Source of the DNA: a virus
Length of the DNA: 28,065 nt
IMG/VR virus record: IMGVR_UViG_3300023174_000529
Span: 1 to 28,065 of that record
Reading direction: 5' to 3' (one strand)
The translations under genes and the position numbers were made by a program. The notes under the pieces are model-generated. The model was not told the origin of the DNA. It was given only the letters and a program-made list of their open reading frames with translations, and did not search any database. Position 1 is the first letter of the stretch. The number at the start of each line of letters is the position of its first letter. Shown piece by piece: positions 1 to 7,629 of the stretch.

Positions 1-127
1 CACCCACTGCTATGAGTGCAGATAGTGCTAGCTTAGTAGTTAATGTAACAATCAGAGATGGCAGTAATACAGCTACTGTAGTATCTAAAACAATCACTTA
101 TTCTCTTAGCAGAACTGGTACTCAAGG
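1..127 (+). repeat. 127-bp perfect direct repeat, copy 1 (cut by window edge)
   Basis: Bases 1-127 are identical to 685-811, an offset of 684 bases or 228 codons, so the reading frame is kept. The match breaks at base 128 (t here, g at 812). The left limit is unknown because the repeat reaches the window edge. It encodes the last strand region of an Ig-like module. Confidence 0.97.
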
Positions 128-2960
128 TGACACAGGCTTAAATGCAGCTTTATTCAGTATTGATAATTCAAGTCCTGTATTCAGAAAAGATTTAGCAGCA
201 AATATTCTTCCTGCAGCAGGTATTACACTAACAACTAGTGTTGCCAACATTACTAGTATTACTAGCTATTTATGGCAAAAGAATGGTGTAACTATTTCAG
301 GAGCTACAACTAGTAGTTATACTGTACCTATTAGTGATTACAGTTCTGTTAGTACTAATACTTATACTTGTACTGTAACAGGAACTATTAATGGTACAGC
401 CGGTAGTACTAGAAATGACTCAGTAGTAATTCCTAGACTAGATGACGGTAGTAGTACTCCAACAGCGGTATTGTCTAACAGCAACATTACTTTTGCTGGA
501 CCTAATACTACATACACGGGCATTACTTTTACATCTGGTAGTTGTGGTATTACAGCTTTCATTGGTTCTACACAATTAACTTATGCAGCTAGTGGTGCTA
601 GTACTTTTAGTGTAGCGTATGGTACAGCAACAGGAGTTACTGTAGCCGCTGGATCTGGTACTGGAAGTACTTATACAGTACCTGCACCCACTGCTATGAG
701 TGCAGATAGTGCTAGCTTAGTAGTTAATGTAACAATCAGAGATGGCAGTAATACAGCTACTGTAGTATCTAAAACAATCACTTATTCTCTTAGCAGAACT
801 GGTACTCAAGGGGCTGCTAGTACAGTACCAGGCCCAACAGGCGCACAAAATCATCGCATTTATATAGCAGGAACCAGTACCACTCCAACCACTCCAGGAA
901 CTACCACAAGCGGAGCTGCTCCTGCGGGTTGGTCACTGACCCCGGTAACCCTAGACACCACAAATAACACACAGTGGCAATCAGACGGTACAACTCCTGC
1001 AGGCAGTACTACCACTACTTGGGGTGCTCCTTATTTGAGTTATTTTCAAGTAGCCAAACTAAGTGCTATCACAGCCAACATTGGTAATTTAACCATAGAT
1101 AGTACTGGTAGTATAATTACTACAGGAGCAACTTATGGTGGTAGCGGAGTCTTTTTAGGTTACAATACTACTACTACTAGTGCTTATAAATTTTCAGTTG
1201 GTAGTGGCACTGCCACTAACACACTTACTTGGGATGGCACAACCTTAAAAGTACCTGCAGCTACTGTAACAGGTACATTAACAGCCTCGCAAATTGCTGC
1301 AAACGCCATTACTGCAAGTAAAATATCCGTAGGTGATTTTACAAATTTGGTAAAAAATCCTGCCTTTGATGGCGGATCTTCAGATGGTTGGACTTTAACG
1401 GCTACCAGCAGCATTTTAGCCAAAAGTGCCACAGAAGTTCCAGCCAACGCCCCCTCAGAATATGTAGTAAAAAATCCAGTAGTAGCCGGCACTAACAATG
1501 ACTGTGCAGTTACTCAAAGCTTTGACGTACGCCCAGGTGAAGTATATTACGTAGAGTGGTACGCTGCCTCCGGGACCACAACCACAGGATCTACTAGAAT
1601 ATTTTTACTAATAGCCGATCAAACGAATACTCAGTTTACATACCCCAGTGCTGCAAGCATTGCTGCAAGCAGTAGCTCTCCTTGGACTAAATATTCAGGA
1701 CAAATTACCATACCTGCTACAATTACAGGTTCCTATATACCTGCAAAAGCAACTATTGCTTTTGGTACTTTAGGTGGAACTACTAATACAGGTACTTGGT
1801 ACGTTACCAAAATAGTTGTACGTAGAGCTGCTACAAGTGAGCTGATAGTTGACGGAGCAATTACTGCTGCTAAACTTTCAGTAACTAATTTGAGTAGTAT
1901 TAATTCAGACTTAGGTACTGTAACTGCAGGCAGTATATCTGGTTCAAGTTTAACTATCAAATCCCGTAACTTATTAGGTTGCGGAGGTTTAGAAAAGCAG
2001 TCGGGTTGGAGCGCTATTGTAGGAAGTGTTAGTTATACTACTACTTTAAGTGGTGGAGGTGCTATAACAACTTCGGTATTAAGCTATAGTTGGTCTACAG
2101 CTGTAACACCTAAATTTGGTACTTGGAGTACTTTACCGTATGCAAGTATGCCCGTTTATACAGTAGGAACCACGTATACAGTTAGTTTTTATGCAAAATT
2201 AGGTGGCAATTACTCTGGCGGATTTATTATATCTGATACTGGAAATCCTTCCCACACAGTAACCACAGTAACTAATCCTACAATATCTTCTACTAGTTGG
2301 CAACGGTATGTTTATACTATTGTTTATAATTCTGCACTCGTCACTTACCCTTATTTGGTAATCACTGGAACTACTACTACCGGCAGCGTCGGAACTATTT
2401 ATTTTAGTAATTTTCAAGTTGAACAAGGTAGCGCAGTTACAGATTGGGTAGCAGGAGGAACCCCTGTTATTTATAGTACTGGAGTAATGAACGGGTCAGG
2501 AGCTGTATTAAATACTGATGGCACTTTTGCAATTGGAAATGCCGCAAGTAGTATTGTAAATACAGCCACTTCCGGTATAGTTGTAAATGGGCCTGTAGTT
2601 TTTACAGAAAATATTACTAATAATGGAACTAGTGTTGCTGCTGTTAATACCAGCACAGGAGCTAGTGTTTCAGTAACCGTAAGCGTACCGTCAGGTGCCA
2701 GCGCTGTACTACTAGACTGGTACTTAGGGCCCCCTACTCAAACCGCCGGTACAACATATGGCGGGGGTAAAGACGCTGTTTATACTAGTGGTTATATTAA
2801 CGGACCTATTCTAGTAAGTTTAACAGATAATACTGTTGCTTGTAGTGCTATTGTTATTTCTCCAAATAATACCACCGCCGCAGTTTCACATACTTATACA
2901 GTAACCAGAAGTTACTACACAGGAACAATGAGACTCTCAGTCTTAATACTAAAAAGATGA
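1..2960 (+). CDS. Large modular tail-tip or tail-fibre protein, 3' part (5' end outside window)
   Basis: This is the C-terminal 985 or so residues of a large virion protein, and the frame is open to the left edge. The ATG at 12 is internal, because the same sequence recurs in frame at 696. Ig-like modules fill the first 260 residues, one with a typical WQKNG...SYTV pattern. A short collagen-like linker (GPTGA) follows at about 277. Next is a region with LSAITANIGNLT, like the central-fibre part of lambda J-type host-specificity proteins. Two segments (NLVKNPAFDGG and RNLLGCGGLEKQ) resemble carbohydrate-binding jelly-roll modules, and the gene closes with a beta-rich C-terminus. Its place ahead of the fibre genes fits a tail-tip or receptor-contact role. 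Base use is AT-rich with many tact/agt codons. Family assignment is by pattern only. Confidence 0.75.
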   Translation, partial: PTAMSADSASLVVNVTIRDGSNTATVVSKTITYSLSRTGTQGDTGLNAALFSIDNSSPVFRKDLAANILPAAGITLTTSVANITSITSYLWQKNGVTISGATTSSYTVPISDYSSVSTNTYTCTVTGTINGTAGSTRNDSVVIPRLDDGSSTPTAVLSNSNITFAGPNTTYTGITFTSGSCGITAFIGSTQLTYAASGASTFSVAYGTATGVTVAAGSGTGSTYTVPAPTAMSADSASLVVNVTIRDGSNTATVVSKTITYSLSRTGTQGAASTVPGPTGAQNHRIYIAGTSTTPTTPGTTTSGAAPAGWSLTPVTLDTTNNTQWQSDGTTPAGSTTTTWGAPYLSYFQVAKLSAITANIGNLTIDSTGSIITTGATYGGSGVFLGYNTTTTSAYKFSVGSGTATNTLTWDGTTLKVPAATVTGTLTASQIAANAITASKISVGDFTNLVKNPAFDGGSSDGWTLTATSSILAKSATEVPANAPSEYVVKNPVVAGTNNDCAVTQSFDVRPGEVYYVEWYAASGTTTTGSTRIFLLIADQTNTQFTYPSAASIAASSSSPWTKYSGQITIPATITGSYIPAKATIAFGTLGGTTNTGTWYVTKIVVRRAATSELIVDGAITAAKLSVTNLSSINSDLGTVTAGSISGSSLTIKSRNLLGCGGLEKQSGWSAIVGSVSYTTTLSGGGAITTSVLSYSWSTAVTPKFGTWSTLPYASMPVYTVGTTYTVSFYAKLGGNYSGGFIISDTGNPSHTVTTVTNPTISSTSWQRYVYTIVYNSALVTYPYLVITGTTTTGSVGTIYFSNFQVEQGSAVTDWVAGGTPVIYSTGVMNGSGAVLNTDGTFAIGNAASSIVNTATSGIVVNGPVVFTENITNNGTSVAAVNTSTGASVSVTVSVPSGASAVLLDWYLGPPTQTAGTTYGGGKDAVYTSGYINGPILVSLTDNTVACSAIVISPNNTTAAVSHTYTVTRSYYTGTMRLSVLILKR
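685..811 (+). repeat. 127-bp perfect direct repeat, copy 2
   Basis: This is the second copy of the repeat at 1-127. After base 811 the two copies diverge: copy 1 runs into another Ig-like module and copy 2 runs into a GAASTV-PGPTG collagen-like linker. The repeat therefore ends exactly at a domain junction. Confidence 0.97.
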
Positions 2961-3343
2961 AACATTTTACCATTTATAATTCTCTTGGAGAAATTACCAG
3001 CAGTGGCCAAGTACAAGATGAAGATTTTGAATTACAAGTGCTTGTTCCCGGAGAGTACATCATTGAGGGGTACGCTGATCCTGAAAAGGACAGCATAGAC
3101 CCTAAAACCCAAACAGTAATACACGGAGGAAGGGTTGTAAAACCCTTTCCTCGTACTTACGCAGACAAGCGGCGTAGTTTATACCCCAATGCCATTGACC
3201 AACTGGACATGATTTGGCGGGCAATGGACTCAGGCAAGCTGCCCAAAGACAATGAGTTTTATACAACCATCAAACTCATAAAAGATCAGTATCCAAAAGA
3301 TCCTGCACCCCCTCTTAATCCATTAACTCCAAAAGGCCTTTGA
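2957..3343 (+). CDS. Small tail-associated protein with YADKRR...YP...DQLD motif
   Basis: This 128-aa protein is joined to the preceding tail gene by an ATGA overlap, suggesting coupled translation. Its N-terminal half is beta-rich (IYNSLGEITSSGQV). The C-terminal half has YADKRRSLYPNAIDQLDMIW, a pattern I know from small proteins encoded after phage tail-fibre genes, some called tail assembly or XkdW-like. It is probably a tail fibre accessory or chaperone, but no biochemical role can be read from the sequence. It ends in a proline-rich tail. Confidence 0.7.
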   Translation: MKHFTIYNSLGEITSSGQVQDEDFELQVLVPGEYIIEGYADPEKDSIDPKTQTVIHGGRVVKPFPRTYADKRRSLYPNAIDQLDMIWRAMDSGKLPKDNEFYTTIKLIKDQYPKDPAPPLNPLTPKGL

Positions 3344-3861
3344 TGATTAGACGTCAACATATGGGACAGGGTATTACAGAACCTGCCGAAGTATTCAATA
3401 TTGAGGGACTACGTATTGTTCGTACTAACTTTAAAGCCGGAGAATGGGTAACCACAAAAGTACCAGAAAAGTGCAGCTACCAAGACTGGGAAAGTGTACA
3501 CGTACATTTAAATGGTACATCCAGTGAAGTAAACAACGCACTGCCCAGTATCGGACACGGGTGGGTAAGTCGTCATGACGATTATGTAATGGAACCGGGT
3601 ATTTACAAACGCATATTTGATTCTCCAACAGAGTATTGGTGTTGTTTGTGGACAGATGAGCGAGGTTGTGAGGATGTGGAAGTAATTAAGCTACAAATCA
3701 ATGAAACTTATGAGTTACCACAAAATCAGACTGTGTTTGTGTTGAGTGGCACTGGTGTGATTAACTCCACAATTTTACAAGCTCATGAACCTGTAAAGTT
3801 AATTAGCGGTAGTGCTATTTTAACTGCAACTACTGAGCTTTATGCCCTTACGTGGCAGTAA
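3343..3861 (+). CDS. Hypothetical protein, beta-rich, tail region
   Basis: This 172-aa protein is unrecognised. The ATG at 3343 shares one base with the preceding TGA (TGATG) and has AAAGG six bases upstream, so I prefer it to the TTG at 3340. The protein is rich in charged and aromatic residues (EYWCCLWTDERGCEDVE). Its C-terminal part alternates short beta strands and may fold like a cupin, judging from a run such as VFVLSGTGVINS, but this is weak. Its position inside the tail array suggests a virion or assembly role. Confidence 0.7.
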   Translation: MIRRQHMGQGITEPAEVFNIEGLRIVRTNFKAGEWVTTKVPEKCSYQDWESVHVHLNGTSSEVNNALPSIGHGWVSRHDDYVMEPGIYKRIFDSPTEYWCCLWTDERGCEDVEVIKLQINETYELPQNQTVFVLSGTGVINSTILQAHEPVKLISGSAILTATTELYALTWQ

Positions 3862-3870
3862 AAGGATCCC

Positions 3871-4854
3871 ATGGCATTAAATAATTTACGCGTTGTTTAC
3901 AACAACCTAGCAGACTTATCTACTACTTCAGTAACTGCATCTAGTACTCAGTCTGGTAGTTCTTTAACAAATTTAAAATTAGACACAAAAGGTTTGGTGT
4001 GGAGAAGTGGCATCAACACAGCCTCTGCTACTTCTGTTACCGCTGTGTTATCCATAGACTTAGGTACAGCAACCTCGGTTAACAGCATAATTCTACCTTA
4101 TACAAATTTAACTTCCAGCACTGCTACTGTTGCAGTAACAGGTTATTCAGCTGCCCCAACTCTTGGAGGTACTATAGCAGCACCTACTATTACACCCAGC
4201 GGTACTGGTGCTATAGCGTATGCAGCAACTGATACTATACCCATTAATGCTGTTGGCGGCACAGTAACTTATGCTACTGTAACTACCAATTGCTGTCCTT
4301 GGAATAGCTTGAGTCTTAGTGCTTGGGGTACAAACCCTGCAGCTGCTAATACATACGCGTATGGTGGAGGCACTGCAGCAGTAGTGTGGCTAACTCCATC
4401 GATCAATAGCAGATACTTAACCATACACATAACAGATAACTTTGCCTCCAAAACTAACAGTTACATAGAGGTAAGCAGATTGATTTTGGGGTCATACTGG
4501 AGTCCTACGTACAATACAGGATACGGCATGACTGCAACACAGCATGACTTAAGTGCACATGACCGCACTGAAAGTGGTGATTTGATCACACAGCGTGGGC
4601 CCAGATTTAACTCTCTGAGTTTTCAATGCGACTTTTTAACTCCAGCAGACAGAAAAGAATTGACTAAAATAATGTTGGGCAACGGCCTTCCACGCCCGCT
4701 TTTCATTAGCCTATTCCCAAACAACGGCACTACTAGTACCTTGGCAGAAATGGAACGTGCACATCAAATTTACGGTAAATTAACTACCCTACCAGGCATC
4801 AGTTACCGCACTCTGGATATGTACAACACACAGTTTGACGTAGAAGAAGTCTAA
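3871..4854 (+). CDS. Tail protein with discoidin-like fold, probable distal tail or fibre component
   Basis: This 327-aa protein starts at an ATG preceded by AAAGGA. The N-terminal two thirds is beta-rich. A pattern of SIDLGTATSVNSIILPYTN, then RYLTIHITDN and YIEVSRLILG, is typical of F5/8 type C (discoidin-like) jelly rolls in phage tail proteins. The C-terminal third (RGPRFNSLSFQCDFLTPADRKEL) has the look of tail proteins whose last domain packs on the tail tube or hub. A structural tail role is likely; sugar binding is possible but unproven. Confidence 0.7.
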   Translation: MALNNLRVVYNNLADLSTTSVTASSTQSGSSLTNLKLDTKGLVWRSGINTASATSVTAVLSIDLGTATSVNSIILPYTNLTSSTATVAVTGYSAAPTLGGTIAAPTITPSGTGAIAYAATDTIPINAVGGTVTYATVTTNCCPWNSLSLSAWGTNPAAANTYAYGGGTAAVVWLTPSINSRYLTIHITDNFASKTNSYIEVSRLILGSYWSPTYNTGYGMTATQHDLSAHDRTESGDLITQRGPRFNSLSFQCDFLTPADRKELTKIMLGNGLPRPLFISLFPNNGTTSTLAEMERAHQIYGKLTTLPGISYRTLDMYNTQFDVEEV

Positions 4855-4873
4855 CGATCAAAAAATTTTACAC

Positions 4874-4902
4874 TTGCATGGGTTATACCTTTGTGGTATA
4901 AT
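4874..4902 (+). promoter_or_regulatory. Sigma70-like promoter ahead of the second tail-gene block
   Basis: TTGCAT at 4874-4879 and TATAAT at 4897-4902 are separated by exactly 17 bases in a 91-bp non-coding gap. Transcription would begin near 4909 and reach the gene at 4946. A perfect -10 with ideal spacing makes this a good candidate. Two dyads overlap it and may control it. Confidence 0.7.
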
Positions 4903-4908
4903 TCATGC
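4876..4908 (+). promoter_or_regulatory. Imperfect inverted repeat over the -35/-10 region
   Basis: A 14-base arm at 4876-4889 (GCATGGGTTATACC) faces 4895-4908 (GGTATAATTCATGC) across the 5-base spacer TTTGT. Twelve of 14 positions are complementary, and the two exceptions would be G.U pairs in RNA. It covers the spacer and -10 of the promoter. It could be an operator in DNA or a hairpin in a transcript coming from upstream. No T-run follows, so it is not a standard terminator. Confidence 0.6.
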
Positions 4909-4922
4909 TATCACCCTGATAG
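4908..4922 (+). promoter_or_regulatory. Perfect 15-bp palindrome at the predicted transcription start
   Basis: CTATCA-CCC-TGATAG is a perfect 6+6 inverted repeat with a 3-base centre, lying just downstream of the -10 box. Size, symmetry and place suit a dimeric repressor site. No regulator gene is visible in the window. Confidence 0.5.
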
Positions 4923-4945
4923 TAAAAATTTTCAAAGGAGCCCAA

Positions 4946-5275
4946 ATGGCTATTAATTTTGTAAGAAACGATACAGCTCCCCAGTTAAAATTAACACTAA
5001 AAGACTCGCTGTTGCCGGATCAAGCATTGGACTTAACTGGTGCTGTAGTGCGATTACATATTCGTGCAGTGGGAGCCAGTACTTTGAGTTTAACCAAAAC
5101 AGCTACAATTTTGGCACCTACTACAGGAGTTGCTTACATTGACTGGGTAGACGGTGATCTTGCTATGGCTGCAGGAAGTTACGAAGCTGAAGTAGAAGTT
5201 TACTATTCGGCCACAGGACTAAGACAAACAGTATATGACTTTATCTCTATTCTGGTCAGAGGCGATATAGCATGA
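4946..5275 (+). CDS. BppU N-terminal-domain-like baseplate or fibre protein
   Basis: This is a 109-aa protein. The ATG at 4946 has AAAGGAG at 4934-4940 and lies after the promoter. The open frame runs back to 4874, but that would put the start inside the promoter, so it is rejected. The protein has the plan of the Ig-like N-terminal domain of phage baseplate upper proteins: an opening RNDTAPQLKLTL, then LDLTGAVVRLHIR, then a strand pair ending near GVAYIDW and AGSYEAEVEVYY. The gene at 7042 encodes a related protein. It probably attaches fibres to the tail. Confidence 0.7.
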   Translation: MAINFVRNDTAPQLKLTLKDSLLPDQALDLTGAVVRLHIRAVGASTLSLTKTATILAPTTGVAYIDWVDGDLAMAAGSYEAEVEVYYSATGLRQTVYDFISILVRGDIA

Positions 5276-5487
5276 GTTTATCAGAAGGCTTATTAACTGT
5301 TACAGCTGATATAACTACAAAATATATTGGAACGGCCGTAGCATCTACTAACTATTTACTTACAAGCAGTAGTAGTACCAATTATGTAATTGATAATATT
5401 TTGCTTGGATTATTTCTAGGCAAACAAAATGTTGTAGAATCAGGGTACGTGGTTGACGGCTATTTTGCAGGTGCAGAAATTATTTAA
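5272..5487 (+). CDS. Hypothetical small tail-region protein
   Basis: This 71-aa protein is joined to the preceding gene by an ATGA overlap. It is rich in Ser, Thr and Val, with no predicted signal peptide, membrane segment or known motif. The hydrophobic run IDNILLGLFLG is too short to claim a membrane span. Its place between two structural genes suggests a minor virion or connector protein. Function is unknown. Confidence 0.6.
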   Translation: MSLSEGLLTVTADITTKYIGTAVASTNYLLTSSSSTNYVIDNILLGLFLGKQNVVESGYVVDGYFAGAEII

Positions 5488-5496
5488 GGATTATTT

Positions 5497-7029
5497 ATGG
5501 CAACAATCGTAACTCGCACAGGCAAAGGTTCTGCACTGACTACTTTGGAAATGGATGCCAACTTTACCAATCTGGCTTTACCAGTAAAGTATCAAGATGC
5601 GTTAACAGACTCGGTAGCAGCGTGGACACCTGATGCATCAGTATCAGTAGCTTCAGATCCCACAGACGTATTTTTTAAACCAGATGGTACAAAACTATTT
5701 GTAGTCAGAGGTGCCTCGGTATATCAGTACAGTTTAAGTACTGCATGGTTGCTTAGTTCTGTTGGCACAGGTACTTTTTTGTCTACAACTTCTGTAGACA
5801 CAGGGTGTACAGGATTGTTCTTTTCGCCTGATGGTACCAAGATGTACATTTGTGGCAGCAATGCTGTGGCAAATGCCACTGTGGGAAGTACTGCAGGTGA
5901 AGACAGGGTATACCAGTATAATTTATCTACTGCTTGGGACGTAACCACAGCCGTTTTGCAAAGCGGTTCTAGACGTTTTGCCGCTGGAGATGCAGGACTA
6001 CCTGCAGCAGAAACTACGCCTGCTGCTATTCGTTTTAACTCAGATGGTACTCAGTTTTACATGCTTGGTAGCAGTAATGATGCAGTACACCAGTACTCTG
6101 TGTCAACTGCATACGATGTATCAACTACCACTTATGTAAAACAATTCTCTGTTGCCACACAAGAAACCACAGGTACCGGTTTGGGGTTTAATAGCGCAGG
6201 AACCCGCATGTACATAGTAGGCAGTGCCGGCGACGACATAAACGAATATCGTTTGACTACTGCTTGGGATGTAACAACTGCTGTGTACTATGACCGTTTA
6301 TACATTGCTGGGCCGGGTGAAAGTTTGGTTTCTGGTATTTACGTAAGCGGTACAGACTCTTCTGCATATATTTGCGGCACTACCTTGGATACTGTGCAAA
6401 AGTTTTTAACCAACGGTACAGCTACTCAGTTAAATAATGCTGTTAATTTTAATGGCAATGTACGTAGTAAAACCGGGCTTATTGCGGATAATTTCATTGT
6501 TTGTGATGGCCCGCTTATTTCAAATGGTGGTACTTCTAGTTTTGGCACTACATCAATTTCTGGTGGTTTAACTGCTACTAATGCTATAAGTTTGACAGGT
6601 TCCGCAACTAGTACTACCACTATAGGAACTACAGCAACTACGGGAACCATTACCATAGGCGGCAATAGTCAAAGCGGATTGATTATTCTTGGTCAATCTA
6701 CAGGTGGACATACCTTGAACATTGACAGTGGTGCTACTACCTCAGGTAATACAAAAACCATTACCCTGGGCACTGGTGGTGTGTCTGGTTCTACAACCAC
6801 AATCTCCATGGGCACCAACACCACAGGTGCCTCAAGTACCACCACAATCTTAGGCAACATAGGTTTCAACGGCAGTTCATTTGGCACAGGCTCGGGTGTC
6901 GTATTCATTGCAAATGCCGCCACAACTCCCAGCACTACGCCCGCCAACGGTGGTGTGTTGTATGTGGAAGCCGGTGCTTTAAAATACCGTGGAAGTTCAG
7001 GCACTGTTACCCAACTTGCAGCTGCTTAA
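5497..7029 (+). CDS. Tail fibre with N-terminal beta-propeller
   Basis: This 510-aa protein has AAGGA ahead of the ATG. Residues 1-27 (TGKGSALTTLEMDANFTNL) match the short leader seen at the start of many phage fibre proteins. Residues 55-320 hold about five repeats of one unit: an F..DGTK.Y..G strand, then VYQY.LSTAWD.T, which is a WD40/YVTN-type propeller blade pattern. The C-terminal part is low-complexity Thr/Gly/Ser beta repeat (TTIGTTATTGTITIGG and similar), as in trimeric beta-helical fibre shafts, ending with a short YRGSSGTVTQL motif. It is probably a fibre with a propeller head that binds the host or shapes the fibre. The blade number needs modelling. Confidence 0.75.
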   Translation: MATIVTRTGKGSALTTLEMDANFTNLALPVKYQDALTDSVAAWTPDASVSVASDPTDVFFKPDGTKLFVVRGASVYQYSLSTAWLLSSVGTGTFLSTTSVDTGCTGLFFSPDGTKMYICGSNAVANATVGSTAGEDRVYQYNLSTAWDVTTAVLQSGSRRFAAGDAGLPAAETTPAAIRFNSDGTQFYMLGSSNDAVHQYSVSTAYDVSTTTYVKQFSVATQETTGTGLGFNSAGTRMYIVGSAGDDINEYRLTTAWDVTTAVYYDRLYIAGPGESLVSGIYVSGTDSSAYICGTTLDTVQKFLTNGTATQLNNAVNFNGNVRSKTGLIADNFIVCDGPLISNGGTSSFGTTSISGGLTATNAISLTGSATSTTTIGTTATTGTITIGGNSQSGLIILGQSTGGHTLNIDSGATTSGNTKTITLGTGGVSGSTTTISMGTNTTGASSTTTILGNIGFNGSSFGTGSGVVFIANAATTPSTTPANGGVLYVEAGALKYRGSSGTVTQLAAA

Positions 7030-7041
7030 TAAAGGAATGCT

Positions 7042-7629
7042 ATGACAGCACCTGTTAAATTAAATTTAAAAGTATATCAAGGCAGCACCTATCGTGAAAC
7101 TCTGCGTTGGGAAACCTCTGAAAAGGTGTACACACCCATTGTGAATATTACACGCGCAGCACCCATGGTGGTAACTGCTACAGCTCACGGTGCTCCGGTA
7201 GGTTGGCGTGTGAAAATTACAAACTGCTTGGGCATGACTCAAGCAAATATCTCAGACTACGTAGCAGCCAGCGCTGTGACCACAGACTCGCTTACATTCA
7301 ACTCCATCAACTCACTTGGCTACACTGCTTACACAACCAGCGGTGTATTAGAGTACAACAAGCCTGTAGATTTAACTGGGTATACTGCGCGCATGCAGCT
7401 GCGTGAAAAGATTACCAGCAGCACCACACTGTTAGAGCTGACCTCAGCTAATGGAGGCATTGTGCTGGATAATGCAAACAAAACCATTACCATCATCATA
7501 ACAGCTGCACAAACAGCTGCTTTAGATTTTAATACAGCTGTGTATAACTTGGAGCTGGTAAGCAACAGCGGTGAAGTTACCTCCATGCTGTACGGTTCAG
7601 TTTCACTGGTAAAAGAGGTAACTAGATGA
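7042..7629 (+). CDS. Second BppU-like attachment protein with inserted segment
   Basis: This 195-aa protein has AAAGGA before the ATG. The opening [13 protein letters not shown] and the later [15 protein letters not shown]...VYNLELVS are the same domain plan as the gene at 4946. Here the first strand and the DLTGY strand are separated by about 70 extra residues (36-107), which include [14 protein letters not shown], a small inserted beta module. ATGA overlap with the next, very large collagen-like fibre gene suggests the two products work together, this one likely as the tail anchor of that fibre. Confidence 0.7.
   Translation: MTAPVKLNLKVYQGSTYRETLRWETSEKVYTPIVNITRAAPMVVTATAHGAPVGWRVKITNCLGMTQANISDYVAASAVTTDSLTFNSINSLGYTAYTTSGVLEYNKPVDLTGYTARMQLREKITSSTTLLELTSANGGIVLDNANKTITIIITAAQTAALDFNTAVYNLELVSNSGEVTSMLYGSVSLVKEVTR

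Noticed and set aside
3431-3628. Minus-strand frames within the 173-aa gene region and similar ones elsewhere on the left side
   Set aside because: They oppose well-supported plus-strand genes, lack ribosome sites and show no domain.
4874-4945. 24-residue N-terminal extension of the BppU-like protein
   Set aside because: It would begin inside the -35 region; ATG 4946 has a strong AAAGGAG site.
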